A DNA stretch of 64,000 nt from Trichosphaerium sp. ATCC 40318 (GCA_038496445.1 JALMLS010000572.1:1-64000); one strand, 5' to 3'; positions 30,320-44,995 are shown, counted from the stretch's first letter. The notes: a model not told the origin generated them from the sequence alone. Numbers and translations are program-made.

Positions 30320-32725
30320 ATGTCTAACAAAACGGAAAAGGATGAACTAGATGCTATTATACGCAAAGCACAGAAAGAGGGCCTCAAGCGATCATCAGGA
30401 AATAACTTGAGGTAGATGCCTTATTTTTTTGAAAACTTGTTTATTTCACACTTAAAACGACCTTTGACGTTTCTCGCACATGCGCTTAGTAATAATTTAA
30501 CTGTCTACGCAACTTCCAAGTTATTTGGTCTTTGTGTACCTGATGTTTAACAGATTCTTTTCTGATTTTTCAAATTCTGTTTTTCGTTGCGGTTGTAACT
30601 ACCACAGTTACGCCGTATTACGTACCCTAGTATATTTACGTTAACAGCATACTCCAACCGTAAAATACTAAATCTATCAAAAAGACGCTCAAACAGACGA
30701 TCACCTCGCAAGCATGATGGTAGCCCAACCAAAACCGCTTCTACACCTTCCAAAGGCAAAAAAGCGACTCAAAAGAGGTTAGATACTTTTTTTTTTCGTA
30801 TTTTGCGTACACATTATAGACACAGTGCTCTATTCAATACTGCCTTTACTTTGTCGTTTTGTCAATTTTATGAACTGTCAATCCTCCCTCTTTCTTACGC
30901 CTTCTAATTAGAAAGCGTTCTGGTAGCGCCGCCTCTTCACCTGCTAAGAAGAAGGCTAAGACGACACCCAAAAAAGCAGCCGTTAAGAAGGGTACTTGTA
31001 CTCCATTCGAACCACAAAACTTATCTAAACATTCCCTTAGCAACGCCAAAGAAGGGTAAGAAGCCTGTACCTAAAACCACACGCAGGTCGTCTAGATCTG
31101 CAGCCAAGAAAGTCACCCCAAAAAAGCCCACCAAGTCGACTCCTAAAAAGGCTACGCCAAAGAAATCTACCAGAAGGCGTTCGTCTACTAGAAGGATGTC
31201 TAATGGATCCAATGGGTCTACTCGTAAGTCTCCTAGAAGGCACGTGTACCTTATTTTCTGTACTTGTATCTAACTCTTTGTTTCACAGTAATGCTGGTCT
31301 TAAGCGTAAGAGTTCGCAGTTTTATGAGTACCGTCTACCTTCTCAGCAACAAGATTCAAGCGAAGAAGAATCTAGCGAGCAACCTGTTGGTAAGGATCCA
31401 ATTTCATTAAAATTCGGCTTTCCTCTCTTTTTTATGACGTAGTTACTACGTTTTTGAACGTAGAAAATGTGTGGTATCGCAGTCGGATGTTTACTGCGCT
31501 CAGTAACCCCGAACCCGATGTTTTTTTAAAATCGCGAGCTCAGAAATTTGATTTTTTTTCAAAACAATTGTTTTTGAGATTTCTTCGTTTGGTATTTTTT
31601 ATATCAACTGTTTCTTGTCGTGTACTAACGTCTATCCTTTTAGTAAGACGCTCATCACGTAAACCTGCTAAAAAGTCGAAGCCTAAGGCTAAACCAAAGG
31701 CCAAACCAAAGGCTAAGCCAAAACCAAAGGCTAAAGCTACCAAAAAGAAGACCACCAAGAAGGCTGTCACCAGGAAGAGACCACCAACACGTCGTTCATC
31801 TCGTGCGTCGAATGCCAGTAATTCTTCTCTTCGTACTTCCCCAAGGAAGCCAAAGAAGAGGAAGTTGGATGACTACGTTACTGATGACAAGACCCCTACT
31901 CCACGTAAATCTAAGAGGTAAGTACAAGGCGTAAAATACGCGTAGAATTCAAATATTTGAAAAAAAGTTTTTCTCTCTCCTCGTCTTGTTTAGTCTCTTG
32001 TGGGCTTTTTTTTGGTTTACTTTGATGTCTGAATGAATACTAATTGTTTTACTTCAGATCTAAAACTACCAAAGCGCCTCCACGTCGCCGTTCCACTCGC
32101 GCACGCAAAAAGGTTGTTAAGAGCTACAGTTCCGAAGAGGAAGAGAGCTCTTCAGAAGAAGTTGAAGAGAGCGTAGAAGAAAGCGTTGAAGAAAGCGAAA
32201 GCGTAGTAGAAAGCGAAGAAAGCGGTAGCGTTGAAGATAGCTCAGAAGAGGAAGAGAGCGGTAGCGTCGAAGAGAGCTCTTCAGAATCCATGTCAGAAAC
32301 TGAACAAAAAAGAACACGAAGTGCCAGAAAGAAGAAGGTCGTTGAGAGTGAATCTAGCGAGAGTGATAGTGAAATGAGTGAGTCTAGTTCTGAAGAAGTA
32401 GAGCAAAGCAGTGATGACTTTGAAGCTGCTTCTGATGATGACGAAGATGAAGAAATCGAAGATGATGCAGATGCCGATTCTGATGAAGAAATGCCTGTCC
32501 GTAGATCTTCTAGGACTCGTACTTCTAAGAGATCTCGTAAAAGGTCTAACCCTGGTCTTGAGAGACGCTCATCAAGAATTGCTGCCAGGTCAGCACCAGT
32601 ACGTCATCAGAATTTTAATGACTTTGTTCTGCATTTTTTTTGTTGAAATGATTTCGGTGCTGATTTCTTGTGTTTTTTTTTAGAAGAGGAGGAAGAGAGG
32701 AAAGAAAAGACGTGGCAGAAGATGA
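30320..32725 (+). CDS. Lys/Ser/Glu-rich chromatin-type protein
   Basis: Seven or more exons from ATG 30320 (MSNKTEKDELDAIIRKAQ) to TGA 32723-32725. Basic segments resemble histone H1 tails: repeated RRSSR/RSSR, KKATPKK and KPKAKPKAKPKPKAKATKKK, with SPRK/TPRK sites that would suit CDK phosphorylation. A long acidic Ser/Glu tract follows (VEESVEESVEESESVVESEE and more), then DDDEDEEIEDDADADSDEE, and a short Arg/Lys tail (KRRKRGKKRRGRR) from the last exon. Alternating basic and acidic low-complexity blocks suggest a nucleolar or DNA-compacting protein. No folded domain is seen, so orthology cannot be called. The first intron is about 270 nt; the intron at 31240-31288 is GC-AG. Confidence 0.75.
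31240..31288 (+). other. Non-canonical GC-AG intron in the chromatin-type gene
   Basis: The exon ends TCCTAGAAG and the intron begins GCACGTG and ends CACAG. Joining gives SNAGLKRKSS in frame; using the GT four bases on gives an immediate stop. Same donor sequence as the intron at 5751-5823. Confidence 0.75.
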
Positions 32726-33026
32726 AAGAGAGAAAGAAATTTGATTTGATTGATTAGTTTTATTTGTGTTGCATTTTTCTGTCTTGTTTTTGTTGGTAAA
32801 AAAAAACATTTAATTGTTGTTGTATTATTTTCAGTAAATAAAAAAAAAATAAAAAAACCGCCGTCTTGTTTTCTTACGTGCGTGGCACTACACGTGTTGG
32901 AAGGATTTGGAAAAATCTGGATTGACGATGTTGTATTTATCAATACTCTGGTGAGCTGTGATCTTACAATCAGTCATGACTTTGTACTTAAACTATGTAA
33001 GGGTGAATTTTATTATATGGTACATA
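32726..33026. other. Convergent 3' ends of chromatin-type gene and IP3 receptor
   Basis: About 300 bp of T- and A-rich sequence between two stop codons. It should hold both polyadenylation regions. No gene seen. Confidence 0.6.
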
Positions 33027-36000
33027 TTAAGACTTATTGGACATAATACTATCAATATCACGTGCAAGACGTCTTAATTCAGATACAGTTTGTGCATGGA
33101 TTCTTGCATTATCTGCAGACAGTTTTTTAAGCCTATCTTGGTGGTTCATGGATGATCCAATCTTGTATTCCACCTCGTCTAGCTTTGATCTCAACTTAGA
33201 AAGTGCAATATCTTCTTTATCCTAAAACAGAGTAAGTACTCGTGCCAATACGTAAAAAAAAACTCAAAGCTCAAGTTCTTTTTTCCATAGAATGTTTATG
33301 GGTGTTGCATACCTCTTCCTCGTCTAGTACTGCTGCACGACGAATAGGAAAGAATTGAAGGAATTCACCATCTTCAATCTGAATAGACAGTTAATACTTG
33401 CTCCAAAATCAAGATGGTTGAAGAAAGAACAAGGGAAAATAAAAAACTTTGTGTTCTTTGAAAAAAAGAGGTTACCTGTTTACAAATATGCTGTTCAATG
33501 GCTGATAGACGAGAGAACTCTCTTTTTTGTTTGATTTCTTTCATGTAAACAAAGAAATACAAATAATAAAGTCTATAATGCTGTTCATTGATGTGCTCAT
33601 TGAAATCTAAGAAAAAACTGTTAAGAAGTTGTGTTCTGAGGGGTTTTCTGGTCTATATACCTTTTCCGCGTTGTTGAAATGTATCACGATCTAAAGAGCA
33701 TATAAAACATGAATTTGTCAGAGCACTTTTTGCCTCTTGCTGTTGTTGACGGAACTCTAAAGAAAAAGTAAGAAAAAAATACTACCTTACTTTCACTTTG
33801 CACAAAGCGAGGAAATTGGACTTTGGCACTAAGTGTATCTCAAAAAAAGCTCATGTGTAGTTTGGTGTATAGTTGGAGGACAGAAGAAAACAAGTATTGG
33901 CTAGGACCAAGTTGTTTCATTTTACGTACGGCCAAATGTGTCTACAATTGTAGCAAGAATAACATTAAGAATAATGACGCCAATTATTAGATAATAACTA
34001 ACAACCCATATAACCCATGCGATTGTGTTTCGGTCTCTCCATCGTATAGGCTGTAGGTATTCGAAAATACCACCAGTAGAAGGCAACCTGAGGAACAAAT
34101 TAATGCGAGAAAATAGACAACAATTCAGCAAAGATGGAGAAGATCAAACAAAAAGAAAAGCTAAAAATGACTTACCCGTGTATGAGGTTTGTAGCTGTAC
34201 ATTGTATCAAATCGTCACAATATGTACCATCTTCAGGGTTATAGTGACCTTGGAACCAAACAACGGCAATAATAGAAAACACAAAGACGACTTCAAAAGC
34301 GAGAAAGTACTAAAAAGAAAAGTACATTAGAACAACAAGTTGATGTATTATCTCTCAGAGATGTGTATGTGCGTACCATAAGTGCGATAGTTATAACGTT
34401 TGTCCACAGTGCACGTAGAACAACCTTCATTTGACTACTTCTAATCAAGATCTGGAACAAATGGAAAGTGAAGAAGAACTCAGAAACAAGGTTTCCAAGA
34501 ACTGAGAATACAAAGTATAACAAGTAGTAAACAAACATAGGATTTAAGAAAGCGACCCTAGATGAACACCAAAAAGTGAGTATAATTCATAATTAATAAG
34601 TATAGGTGTGTCGTACCAGATGGATTTGAACATATAAGGAAAAACACCAAGACGGATTTTGGTAGCCTGTAAAAAAAAAAGTTAGAAAAATGGCAAACAA
34701 ATTTCTTTTATGAAAGCATTTTGGACTCATAATGTTTTTTGCATGTCTATGTAATAGTATGGGTATACCTTAATATCTTTCCAACTCCACAACATCAAAG
34801 ATTTACCATTCTCACTTGCGGGCATCCGCTCTTGTATCCAGGTTTTCCGGTTCTCAAATGCTCCTATAAAGTGTTATTTTCTCTTACCAATGGGAAAAGT
34901 GTTGAGTCTTTACAACACTAGTTTGATGTCTAAAAAAAGGGTATATTGCTTACCTTGTTTAAGGACATAAATAATAAGGAGTAGAAGTGAGGTAATAGAT
35001 TGTACAGCACCAAGAACATCAACACTTGTTTTAATGCCTTTGTTTGCAATTTTTGTTTTGGCAAAGCTACAAACGAATATGTTATGACATGGGGTGTGGA
35101 CTAAAAATCTAGCGTACCCGTCTGCTGAAGTACCAATTACTACTAGAACGGTTGTAGCAACCGCAAGTATAAATGAGATATGCCAAAGCAGCCGAAACTG
35201 TTTAAGGAAAAAGAAACTGAACCATTGTTTTTTGATTTCTGTCTTGTGCTCCTGTTTAATCATCCACTCTTCGCACCATGAAAAAAATGTTTCAAGCTTG
35301 TCAGTGGGTTTCTTCCTAAATAATTTGTTAGAAATTACAGCGGTGTGAAGCCAAGTATATCGACAACAAATAATGACAAAAAAGAAAGAAAAATTAAGAA
35401 AAAAAAAGAGAAAGAGAAACTAACCAGTCCACTTTACTAGCTATCAGATAATCATCAATTTGTGTTAATCGACGACGCTCTTTTAGTTGTTGACTATCAA
35501 CGCCTTTGATCTTTCTTCCACCAAATTTTCTGCAAGATTTCGGTATAGGAAAGTAAATCTTAAATAACAAGTGAGTATTTTAGTTTACACTACATCATGT
35601 TGAATTGATGTGACACGTACGAGTTTAATCTCTTTACCATAAATTACTTCTATTGTTGCAATCCTGTTATGGATATTGGCTTCACACATAAGGACATACT
35701 GTTTGAGTTGCCTTATGACCTAAATGGTATAAGTGAGTTTCTCAAGTTGTTTACGAGAACGTACTTCTTTACTGCCTGTTTGAGTGATTGGTGAATCATG
35801 AAGTTCTCGCAAGAATCTGTATGATAACACAGCAAGGGACACGAGATTCTGGGGTGGTTCTTTATTTGCCCATGACTTAATGTACTCCGTGTTTGCAGCC
35901 TATTTTATGTGTTTACTAAGAACAAGTCCTTTTTTGAGCGCTGCTTGAACATACCAGGGCTTCGGTGATTTTTAATGAGCAAACTTTGTTGCCAACAGTT

Positions 36001-39000
36001 TTGATAGTCTCCGCATCGGCATCTTCCACGAGTACAAGCATAAGATCGACAATTGCGTCCTAAAATAAGAAACGTTAAAAAAAAACCTAAACAATAGAAT
36101 TATGAGAAAGTACTTTAAGTTCAATGTCAATAATAAACTCAGGCATGTCATTGACATGTGCCATTTCGAGAAGGGCAGTCTCAGATAAGTTTATTTTCGT
36201 AAGCATACGTAGTATACCAGAAAAGAGCTGACTCTTGGCGAGAATAGCCTGCAGGTGAAAAAAGATTATTAACTAGAAACAAAAAGAATTAACCACTTAC
36301 CTGGTTTGCTGGGCATCCGTTTGCAAAGTTACGTAGTGCTCTGAGGATTTGTACAGCAAGTTCGTGTACAGCTTCATGTGAAATGAAGGTTTCTATGGAT
36401 TTCAAGTACTGTACTGTAGAATGCAGCAAGTTATGAGCTGGATCTGACAGAAGTGTCTAAAAAAAAAATTGACTTAGAAAAAAAGTGCAAGGCTTGACTT
36501 AACGCTTACCTGGAATATTTTCTCGGGTGCTTTTTGGCTGTCTGTGCCCTTCTGAGAGAGCAGGTCAAGGATTTTATACAGTGCTAGAATACGATCACCA
36601 ACCAAGAACACAGCTTCATGAGCAATCTTGATTTCGTCATATTCTATACAAAAGTTGTTAGCAAACAAAACGATGTCTTTTTTCCTTCGTTTACCTGGTG
36701 TTTTGGGCTGAAGTTCAATTTCTTTATATCCATTCTTCTTATGCTTCTTTTTCATTTGATTATGAATATTCTCTGTAGTAGCGTCCAATACGTTAATACG
36801 CCTCTTTGATTTTGCAGTACGCAATGAGGTAGCAATAGCGCCAGCAGAATCGCTGTTGAAACAACGTTAGTAAGTCCTTAATCCTAAAGAAACGTACTTT
36901 TCGTCGTATGTGCCTACTCTTTCTCTTCCTCCAGCACGTAACAACTTTACTTTAGCTTCTCTAACGTAACCGCGTTCTTCGTCCAGTATTTTGTAGATGT
37001 CCACAAAAAATTGGCTGTAGCCGCTAGAAGTGAACAACAAGATGATGTTTTCCTATCGCATTAACGTAGTGAGCAATCTAAGCTTGTCTAGACAGATTTG
37101 TAGATTTGTACCTGGACGTATCTATTAGGTTCTGAACCTACGTTCTCACATCCATGGTCCTCTAGCATTGCAAGTAGCGTTGACAAGGCGGCAGCAAGAA
37201 GTTTACGGTTTTTAGTATTGAATAACGTTATGATCGCCATTGGTGCGCTGAATAGTACTAACTTCTTCTGTTTCTTTTCAATAACAGAGACGTTACTATC
37301 AGAAATGATCCATTGACGTAAAACACGTAAAAGAGATATACGAAGACTATCTTGGGTATATGATGTATCACTACAAACAATAGATTGTTAGAAACTAGCT
37401 TACGTTCATATCTTGTAAATTACCTCAAATGCTCGATTATGAGCTCAAGAAATGTCTGTTTTACTATCTCGCTAATCTCATGGTTGTCTTTGGATAGTAC
37501 TAACTGAGCAATATTCTTAGATACTTGCTGTTTGCTAAGAAAAAAAGGTGAATATTCTCGCACTTTAATGTTTTGAATGTTACTTACGTTTGTCTTTTCC
37601 AGTGTTCAAATGCAGCACTATCTTTCCAAGCAAATCTGTTCTTTTTGGTATTGGATTTATCGACAATATTAATATGCTTCAGTATAATCTCCTAAACCAA
37701 CGTCAACCACAGTCGACTAACAAGTTTTTTTCCACTAATTTTCTTCTTTTTTCTTTTCAGTTTTCTAACATTTCCGTACGTTGTCATTATCTAGTAGCGT
37801 TACACCAGAATCTTTTAGAGCTTGGATAGTGATAATTATATTATTCATTAGATATGTATCCTTTTTGTTTGTCTCGCATTGTTTGAGTCTATGAAGGCTC
37901 TCAAGCAACGTCGTTGATATCTCTTTCTCCTCACTTAAAAACAAATCAGTCACAGTCGGTTTTTGTGAAAAGAATAGAAGGGTGGAAAGGATGAATGACC
38001 GTACCCAAGTGTAGGCTTGAAGAAGCGAGAAAAGAATCCACGCAGAAAAGGTAGAATTACATTATATACACAGTCTTTAAATGCCTCTGGTGTTTTACTA
38101 CGTATTGTTAGCTCTTAACAAATCAACAGTACTATCTTACGAGAATTCTGATGCGTATAAATTGAGATCAGTGTTAAATCGCTTCATTAGCTTCCAGAGC
38201 TTGGGGTTGAATTGGAGCAATAGAACGTCAGGCATAACTTGAACTGAGCTTTCGGTATGGAAGTAAACCTAGGGTTGACAATGAGCACCAGAAAGAAATT
38301 GCACGTTTTATAAGTACCTCATCTATAAAGTGTGCATACGCTGCACGTACAGCAAATCCATTACCAGATAAATTGGTGCACGCATGTGTAAGAGCATCAT
38401 TGACTAGTACAGCATTCAGCATGATTTGACGTACTAAAGTGTAAGTACCTGGTAATAAGTTTTGACAAAGAACTTCAGTGAAGTAATTCTTTCCTCTTGC
38501 TGTTATAGCCAAAGCTCTGACAAACAGAGCTTGACGTAGAGCTTCACTGTCAACTTTCTCATCAAGTGCATATGTCCAGTCACTAAAATTAGATTTAATT
38601 ACAACGAAGTAAGAAAGCAAGGCGTACACTGGTTCCTTAGGCTTTACAATTAGTTCGACCTCTTCTTTTCCTTTTTTTTTTCGCCTCTTCTTCTTCTTTC
38701 TTGAAGACAAAGCTAAACACAAAAGTTATATACATTGCTAATAGTGTATATGTTGGCATGCTTACGTGGTTTCTCTGGAGCACTATCCGCATCTATGAGT
38801 TTTCCTTGTTCTGTTGGTATGTATACGAAGATTTGTTTCATATCCTTATGCTCCATCATTAATTTCAGTATTGACAACTGATGCTCTTTCAAAATCTTTC
38901 GACGGTTTGGATTGATAATAATCTACCAGAGAGAGTAAGCAAATTATATAGTTTTGATGAGTTTCTAACCTCGAAAAGATCCACTACTAGACCCGTGGAC

Positions 39001-42000
39001 TGGTTCTTACATAAGCACATAACAAATGGCGCCAAGTGTTTCTCAGTGAGGCACTCACATAGCTCAACATTTTCTCTAAACATTTCTATAAATAGTTCCA
39101 ACATTGGGACGCATAGATCCTGTAATAATGTTAATTAGTTTGAATTGAACGTAATCTATGCCTACTGGATTTTCCATATAACGAGTGAATTTACTAAGGA
39201 GAAATGGCATCGAACGGAAGAGATCTTTTTGGTTGTTGGCATTATTAGTACAAAACTAAAAAAGACTTAGAAAGGGGCTGAAGGGAGTGTTGTACATGTC
39301 TTAATAAAGTAATAGCGCTAGCCATTATATCTGTCGTTACATTATCCTTACTACACTTATCGCTAATTTGAAGGGGTCGCTTTATGAGGTTTAGAATTTC
39401 ACCATGAGCGCCAAGGTAAAACAATGTCTTTTTGTATATGTTGTCGCCTAAAAAAAAAATTGATTAATGATTATCGACTTTCTTTTCAACCTTACCAAGT
39501 CCACGGCGTAGGGTAGACCCGCCTATACATATACGATAGATACAGATATATAATAAGGAAAAATACAGAATATGTTACTTCAAAAAACACTTGACAACTA
39601 AAAGCGAGAAAATATTAAGAATGTACCTTCACACCAGCATGATAGTTTGTAAAGTGCTTCTAGGACTTGTTCAAAACTTTCATCGTCTAGCGGCTTTGCT
39701 GTAAGTATTTCTAGTAGAAGTATTTGTTCTTCAATTTTCGTCTTCGTCCTGACTTGAGCATTGTTAACAAGGATTTGAAGTCTTCCAATCTCTTGCAAAA
39801 TAGATGCTTGCTTCCTTATTTAAGTATTAGCAGAACAATCACAAAAAGGGTATTTAATCAAAAAACGTACGAACTAAAAGTGAGAACACGCTTTAAAAGT
39901 GCCATTCCATTAGCGCTTAACTCAGGATTTTTGTGTCTAGAAGAGATATTAGGTTTGATGTCGTATTGAAAAGTGTATCTCGTACTTTAGTAAATCAAAC
40001 AATACTCTCCAACCATCATCAGAAACGAGGTCTGCTTCATTAAATTCTTCCAGAAGGCCTAGTTGATTTTTAGAGACTGTATGAATTAGCTCAAGGCTTA
40101 CTGTTTTGTAAGGTAGCTTTGGTTGCCTCTTCTGTCTTAACTAATGACTTGAAACCCTCTGTTTGCATGTATTTATCAAAACGTAAGTTAAAGAATAAAT
40201 CAAAAATTCGATTCAACATAACAATCACTTCGAGCTTGATTTGCTAGAAAAAAGTGTCAGGCGGCACTGTACTATGATGATTCCCAACGAACTTACGACA
40301 AGAATTTGTTCATTCTCTGCTGAGAGTGTACGAGGATTGCCCATGTGATCTACAGGCAAACAGTTAAACTAAAATAGATATACAATTTTGAAATAAAAAC
40401 GTGCCTTCATTTGGCTGAATCTCTAGGATTTTCTTTAGCCTTGGTAGTACCACGCGCTCCTTTTTCTTAAATACCCCAAAGCTTAAAGAATATCTCAACA
40501 TTACAAATACCTACGAAAGCGTACTGTAAGGACGAAGAACAAGAAGTAAAAATACAGGTTTTTTGTTGAAAGAAAAGTTCTCGTTGTGAAGAGCTGAACC
40601 AGTAGATCAAGAAGTAAATTCTGACTGGAAATGGAACGTACGCGAAGGAGAAATACTGGCTGATTTGTAGCGACTTGACGGTTATCAAATCTGAAATTTA
40701 CTTCATCGAATACATATGATAGTAAAAACTCTTGAACATTTGAAGGTTTTGGAATTCTCTTGATCTCATCTTTAGAGTGCATTTCTTCCTCAAGATAAGC
40801 CCATTTACCACCGCTGTAATTTGCAACACCCAGTTTTTGATGTGCTTTCTTGGACGACTACAACAATGATTAACTTTGTACACAAAGAATATCTAAAAGC
40901 AAAAGAATGTTTTCAACTTTTTTCTTCTACGTACATATACACGCTGTAGTTGTGTTTCTCTTTGTGATTGAGGTGACCTATCAAGCTCTGTATATAGTAT
41001 AAAGTTGCAAAAAGCGGCACGGAATGCCGCTGGTATGTGAGGATCACATAACGCTGAAAAAGCTTGAGCAAATGTCATGCCTATCTTTTTAACAAGCAAG
41101 ATGCCCTTGTAGTTTCGTCCCTAAACTTTAGTGAGTAATTGTTGCATAAATAAAACATTTATTACTGCAACGTACCTCACATATATTACCGTATAGTTTC
41201 AAGAGTTCTAGAAAGTATTCACCTTTATCTTTATTTTTACCTTCTAGCCATCTATTTGTGAAATGACGAAGTGTTATGGCTTTCTGAGTCTTTCTATTGA
41301 CCACCATTACTTCTTTGTCGTGCTAAATATTAACATTAGATTGATAGAGTGTAGGAAAAGAAAAGAAGAGGAGCGTTGAGGGTAGTGGTTACCTTTGTTC
41401 GGACAAGTAATTGCGGATTTTCTAACAAACAATCTCCAATAATTTGTTGGTTTTCATGAAGTACTGTATCTCTATAACAAAAGTTTGTACAAATAGATTC
41501 GTCGTGTCAGCATAATTATACATACCCACTTTTACAAAATAGGCTTAGTAACTGTAACCATTCATGACTAGAGGTAGAATCAAGTAGTTTGAATACATGT
41601 TGTATTTCTTCTCTTGTAATATTATTCAACAAAAACGTGTTGTCTCGGTACATTTCAACAAAAATACGTGAGTACTCAACTTGCTTGTAGTATGAGAACT
41701 AAACAACATAAGATAATCACATTAAAGGATACAGAAATGAGTATACGTACAGCACGACCGCTCAAACCGATAAAGCTATCAAACTTTAAATGGTTTGATA
41801 ACAATTTGCCGTTTTTGTGGTTTTCCGCTACTATGAACCGCAAAAGTCTTGATGCAAGCACAGTCAATTCAATCTGTTGTCTCTCCCCAACAAGCAAAAG
41901 TTTAACAAGTGTACGCAGAATCTAAGGATATTTAACAACAGCGACTATAATTCTTTGATTTTAGCACCTTTGATTTTCCAAAAATATTTTGATGAGATAC

Positions 42001-44345
42001 AATAGGTATGCCTGCACGTTGGTAAATATTGGTTTCGTTCGATAGTGTAGCGAATGTTATTAAACTACTAATTGCTTCTAACATATCTGACGCCTTATAT
42101 TTTGACTTGGGCTAAAAAAGAACGTAAACACAAAAAACCAAGAAAAAGAACCAAGTTATTTTGTACGTTTTCAAGGAAGTCTGCCAGCTTATCAATACGT
42201 AACATTACAAAGTTGTAATCATCAATTTGGTACGTTGGGATTATGCCAACGGTGAACCAATCCTTAATGTTGAACTTGCTTGTAGCAAACATTTCAAAGT
42301 CACGTTTCCCTTTAATTTGAGTAGAATATCCAAGTGTACTCTCGGTATGAACCCATTTCTTGCTAAACACAAATCAGGTTAAGAAAAACAACTACCCTTG
42401 GAACTTACCTAGCTGATTGTAGAAGAAACTTTGATCCATACGGTATAGCTTCTTCAGAGTGCTCCTTATCCTAGAAGACAAAATTAATTCAACAGAATTT
42501 TTTGACTTTAACTCATTGAAATGCGAAAAAGAACTTGCACTTAGTACACTTCTTGTCGTTCAACTACTACTTTTTCTTCCAATAAAGAAACACCTCACGT
42601 TTTACTCTTATTTTCCTCAAAGGGTAAAAAAGTGAAGAAGTTTGACGATTTAGAGTGTACTAAGTTGTGACAAGATTGTGAAGAAAAGAAAACCGAAGAA
42701 ATTACCTTGTGATCAAAAGGCATCAACGAAAATGTCGATAATGGCCCAGTTGATTTCTCTGAAAGTATCAAAGCAGCACTACCATTAACAAGCTTTGTAC
42801 TTGGCGCTTCGCTCAAGCTAAGATACTTTGAGGTTCCGAAAAGCCTCAGAGTAACTCTGGTGCTCCATGTTATTTCAGTTTCACCAATAACATCATCTAC
42901 AACAGCAGGAACAACAGGAGCGACCAGAGCGGCTTCGCTATCATCAGCATCTGTTTTAGTCTCGGGATCCTCTTCGTTTTTTGGTTTCTTTGTTTTAGCG
43001 CTGGAAATAACCCACAGCGCTTTATAAGGTAGATGTTGTTCCTTGGAATAACTCTTACATCTTACAACGTCTTTGTCTTCCATACCACAGACATTGCCTT
43101 TTTTAACACAAAAATCAGAATTGTCACGAAAGAAGCGTTGATCAGTTTATAAGCACATACCTACGACATTATGTGATAGTTGTAATAGGCTGCCTTCCTT
43201 AAGAACAGCTCTATATCCCTCTCCTAAGGATAATAAGCGAATAAACGTAAAATAAAGATGAAGAGTTACCCAAGTCGGAGTGAACTATACACCATGGTGT
43301 AAATGCCCTAGAAAGATCAACCTAACACGAAATTTCAGCATAAAACAGTCTTTTTAAAATTTTGAAACTGCGTACCTCGTAGTTTGTATTCTCGTCTAGA
43401 TCTTTGGTTTGATGCAAGAAATAACCAGATTTAACATGTTCTAGGCGTATTCTATCTCCTACGAGCACCTATAATAGATTCTTCGTTAAAAAACAATGTT
43501 TCGAAATAAAGAAAAAAAAAAGCCGAAGTATTGTACCCTTGAGCCTTCATTTCGGCTATCATTATGTGGAAGTACTTTAAACCAACAACTCTTTCCAGCC
43601 TAAACCATCCACAGTTAGTTATTTCGGGATATTAAACCTCCTTTTTCATTTTTAGTCAGACGACTTTACCTCTTTTTGCATTATACATTCTGTATCCTCA
43701 TGTGAAGCTAGATACCTACTGGTTCTTTGGTGTAGTAACTATAACTCTGTAAGGGCTTTTGGGTAACAACTTGGCAATTTGACAAAAACCAAAAATGGAC
43801 CACTGCAGGTGTGTTTTAATGCCTCCGACGCGTTTATTGAGGTTGAGAACGCCAGTATTTGCTTTTTTATTATGTACGAGACTAATAAAAAACTACGGCG
43901 CGATAGTCCGATAAAAATAATGGAGCGTACCTGTATCGTTTGGCCATAGATTATAGGCTTGCCGTTGAGTTGAGACTGTAACGTTTCGTCAGTTTCGCGC
44001 TGAATTTGCTTTTGAACCTATGTTACGCTATTAGATGCGCAGAGTAGTGGTTTGGTACTTGTTCGTCGCGTTTCTTTTTTTTGCCTCTGGCAGAATCAAC
44101 CTGCGTTATTACAGCAATTTTAAATATGCAATCTACAGTGGTTGTGATGTTAAGGAGAAATAATAGCGGTGTTTCTGCCAACCTTTGTCCTTTAGCGTTT
44201 TAACGATACAACTGTCCTCCATAATATGCTTGGAGCTAATAAACCCATCGTCCACTTCCTCTTTTGAAAGTAACAGCACCAGTTCACCTGTTTTTAAATA
44301 TTTCGCTTCCTCTTTTGCGCCCCCAGCGGGCAATCTGCGCTCCAT
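33027..44345 (-). CDS. Inositol 1,4,5-trisphosphate receptor-type calcium channel
   Basis: Very long gene of some forty short exons, roughly 2,800 residues, ATG at 44345, stop at 33027. The N-terminus has the Ins145/MIR region: DDGFISSKHIMEDSCIV, RYLASHEDTECIMQKE, VLVGDRIRLEHVKSGYFLH, NTNYEVDLSRAFTPWCIV, VTLRLFGTSKYLSL. RIH and RIH-associated helical regions fill the middle. The channel part near 33.9-35.3 kb has several membrane segments (LWHISFILAVATTVLVVIG, ITSLLLLIIYVLK, FVYYLLYFVFSVLGNLVSEF) and the pore helix with S6 (YYLIIGVIILNVILATIVDT). After it come CFICSLDRDTF and FNEHINEQH, the family's Cys/His zinc site, and a C-terminal coiled coil. The selectivity filter is unusual: STGGIFE replaces GGGVGD. 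ER calcium release is the expected role. Middle exons were checked only lightly. Confidence 0.88.
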
Positions 44346-44995
44346 GAATATTGATCAGTTGTCCATAACACGAGCGAATTTTTACATGACACTTAACGCG
44401 TCTTCAATAAGTCGTCTCATTTCGTTACAATTTTAAACCATCACACGTACTTAGGCTTCAAGCAGTACTAAGAAAATAGGTACATAGCTGATATCACTCC
44501 TTCAAATAGTTTTAAACAGTAAAAATCGCCAATTGTGGTAAACACAAGCAAGTTTCAGATATTTGACACCATATTGGGGGTTAGGTTAAAATACCATAAA
44601 ACAACCTTTCGTTTTTAGTAAATGTGTTTGGCTTGACGTGTACTTCACTTATGGCTAAATCAAGGAAGCTTGATTAAGTTTTTTGATCGGAAAAACTAAC
44701 TTTCTCATTAAATTTGTTGCAACTCGACTTGGCAAATAGAACAACTGCGTAAATACGTAAAATAGTAAGCAAATCGTTTTTTCAGTAGCAATAATGGCGG
44801 AACAACACTATGATCTTTTTCGCGTTTGTTTACGCACTTTTTGATCTATACAATGCGTATTATGTGTACATAACTCATACAATCACTTCTACTTGAACAA
44901 CTCCTACAACTCATAGTTACGAGATATAGGCATGCAATACTGCAATTAACGAAGAATAACAACTCATATATCGCCATATCGATAAATAATCAATA
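44346..44995. promoter_or_regulatory. Divergent promoter region, IP3 receptor / SLC43-like transporter
   Basis: 650 bp between divergent starts. A+T-rich with runs of A and T; I find no clear core element. Confidence 0.4.
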
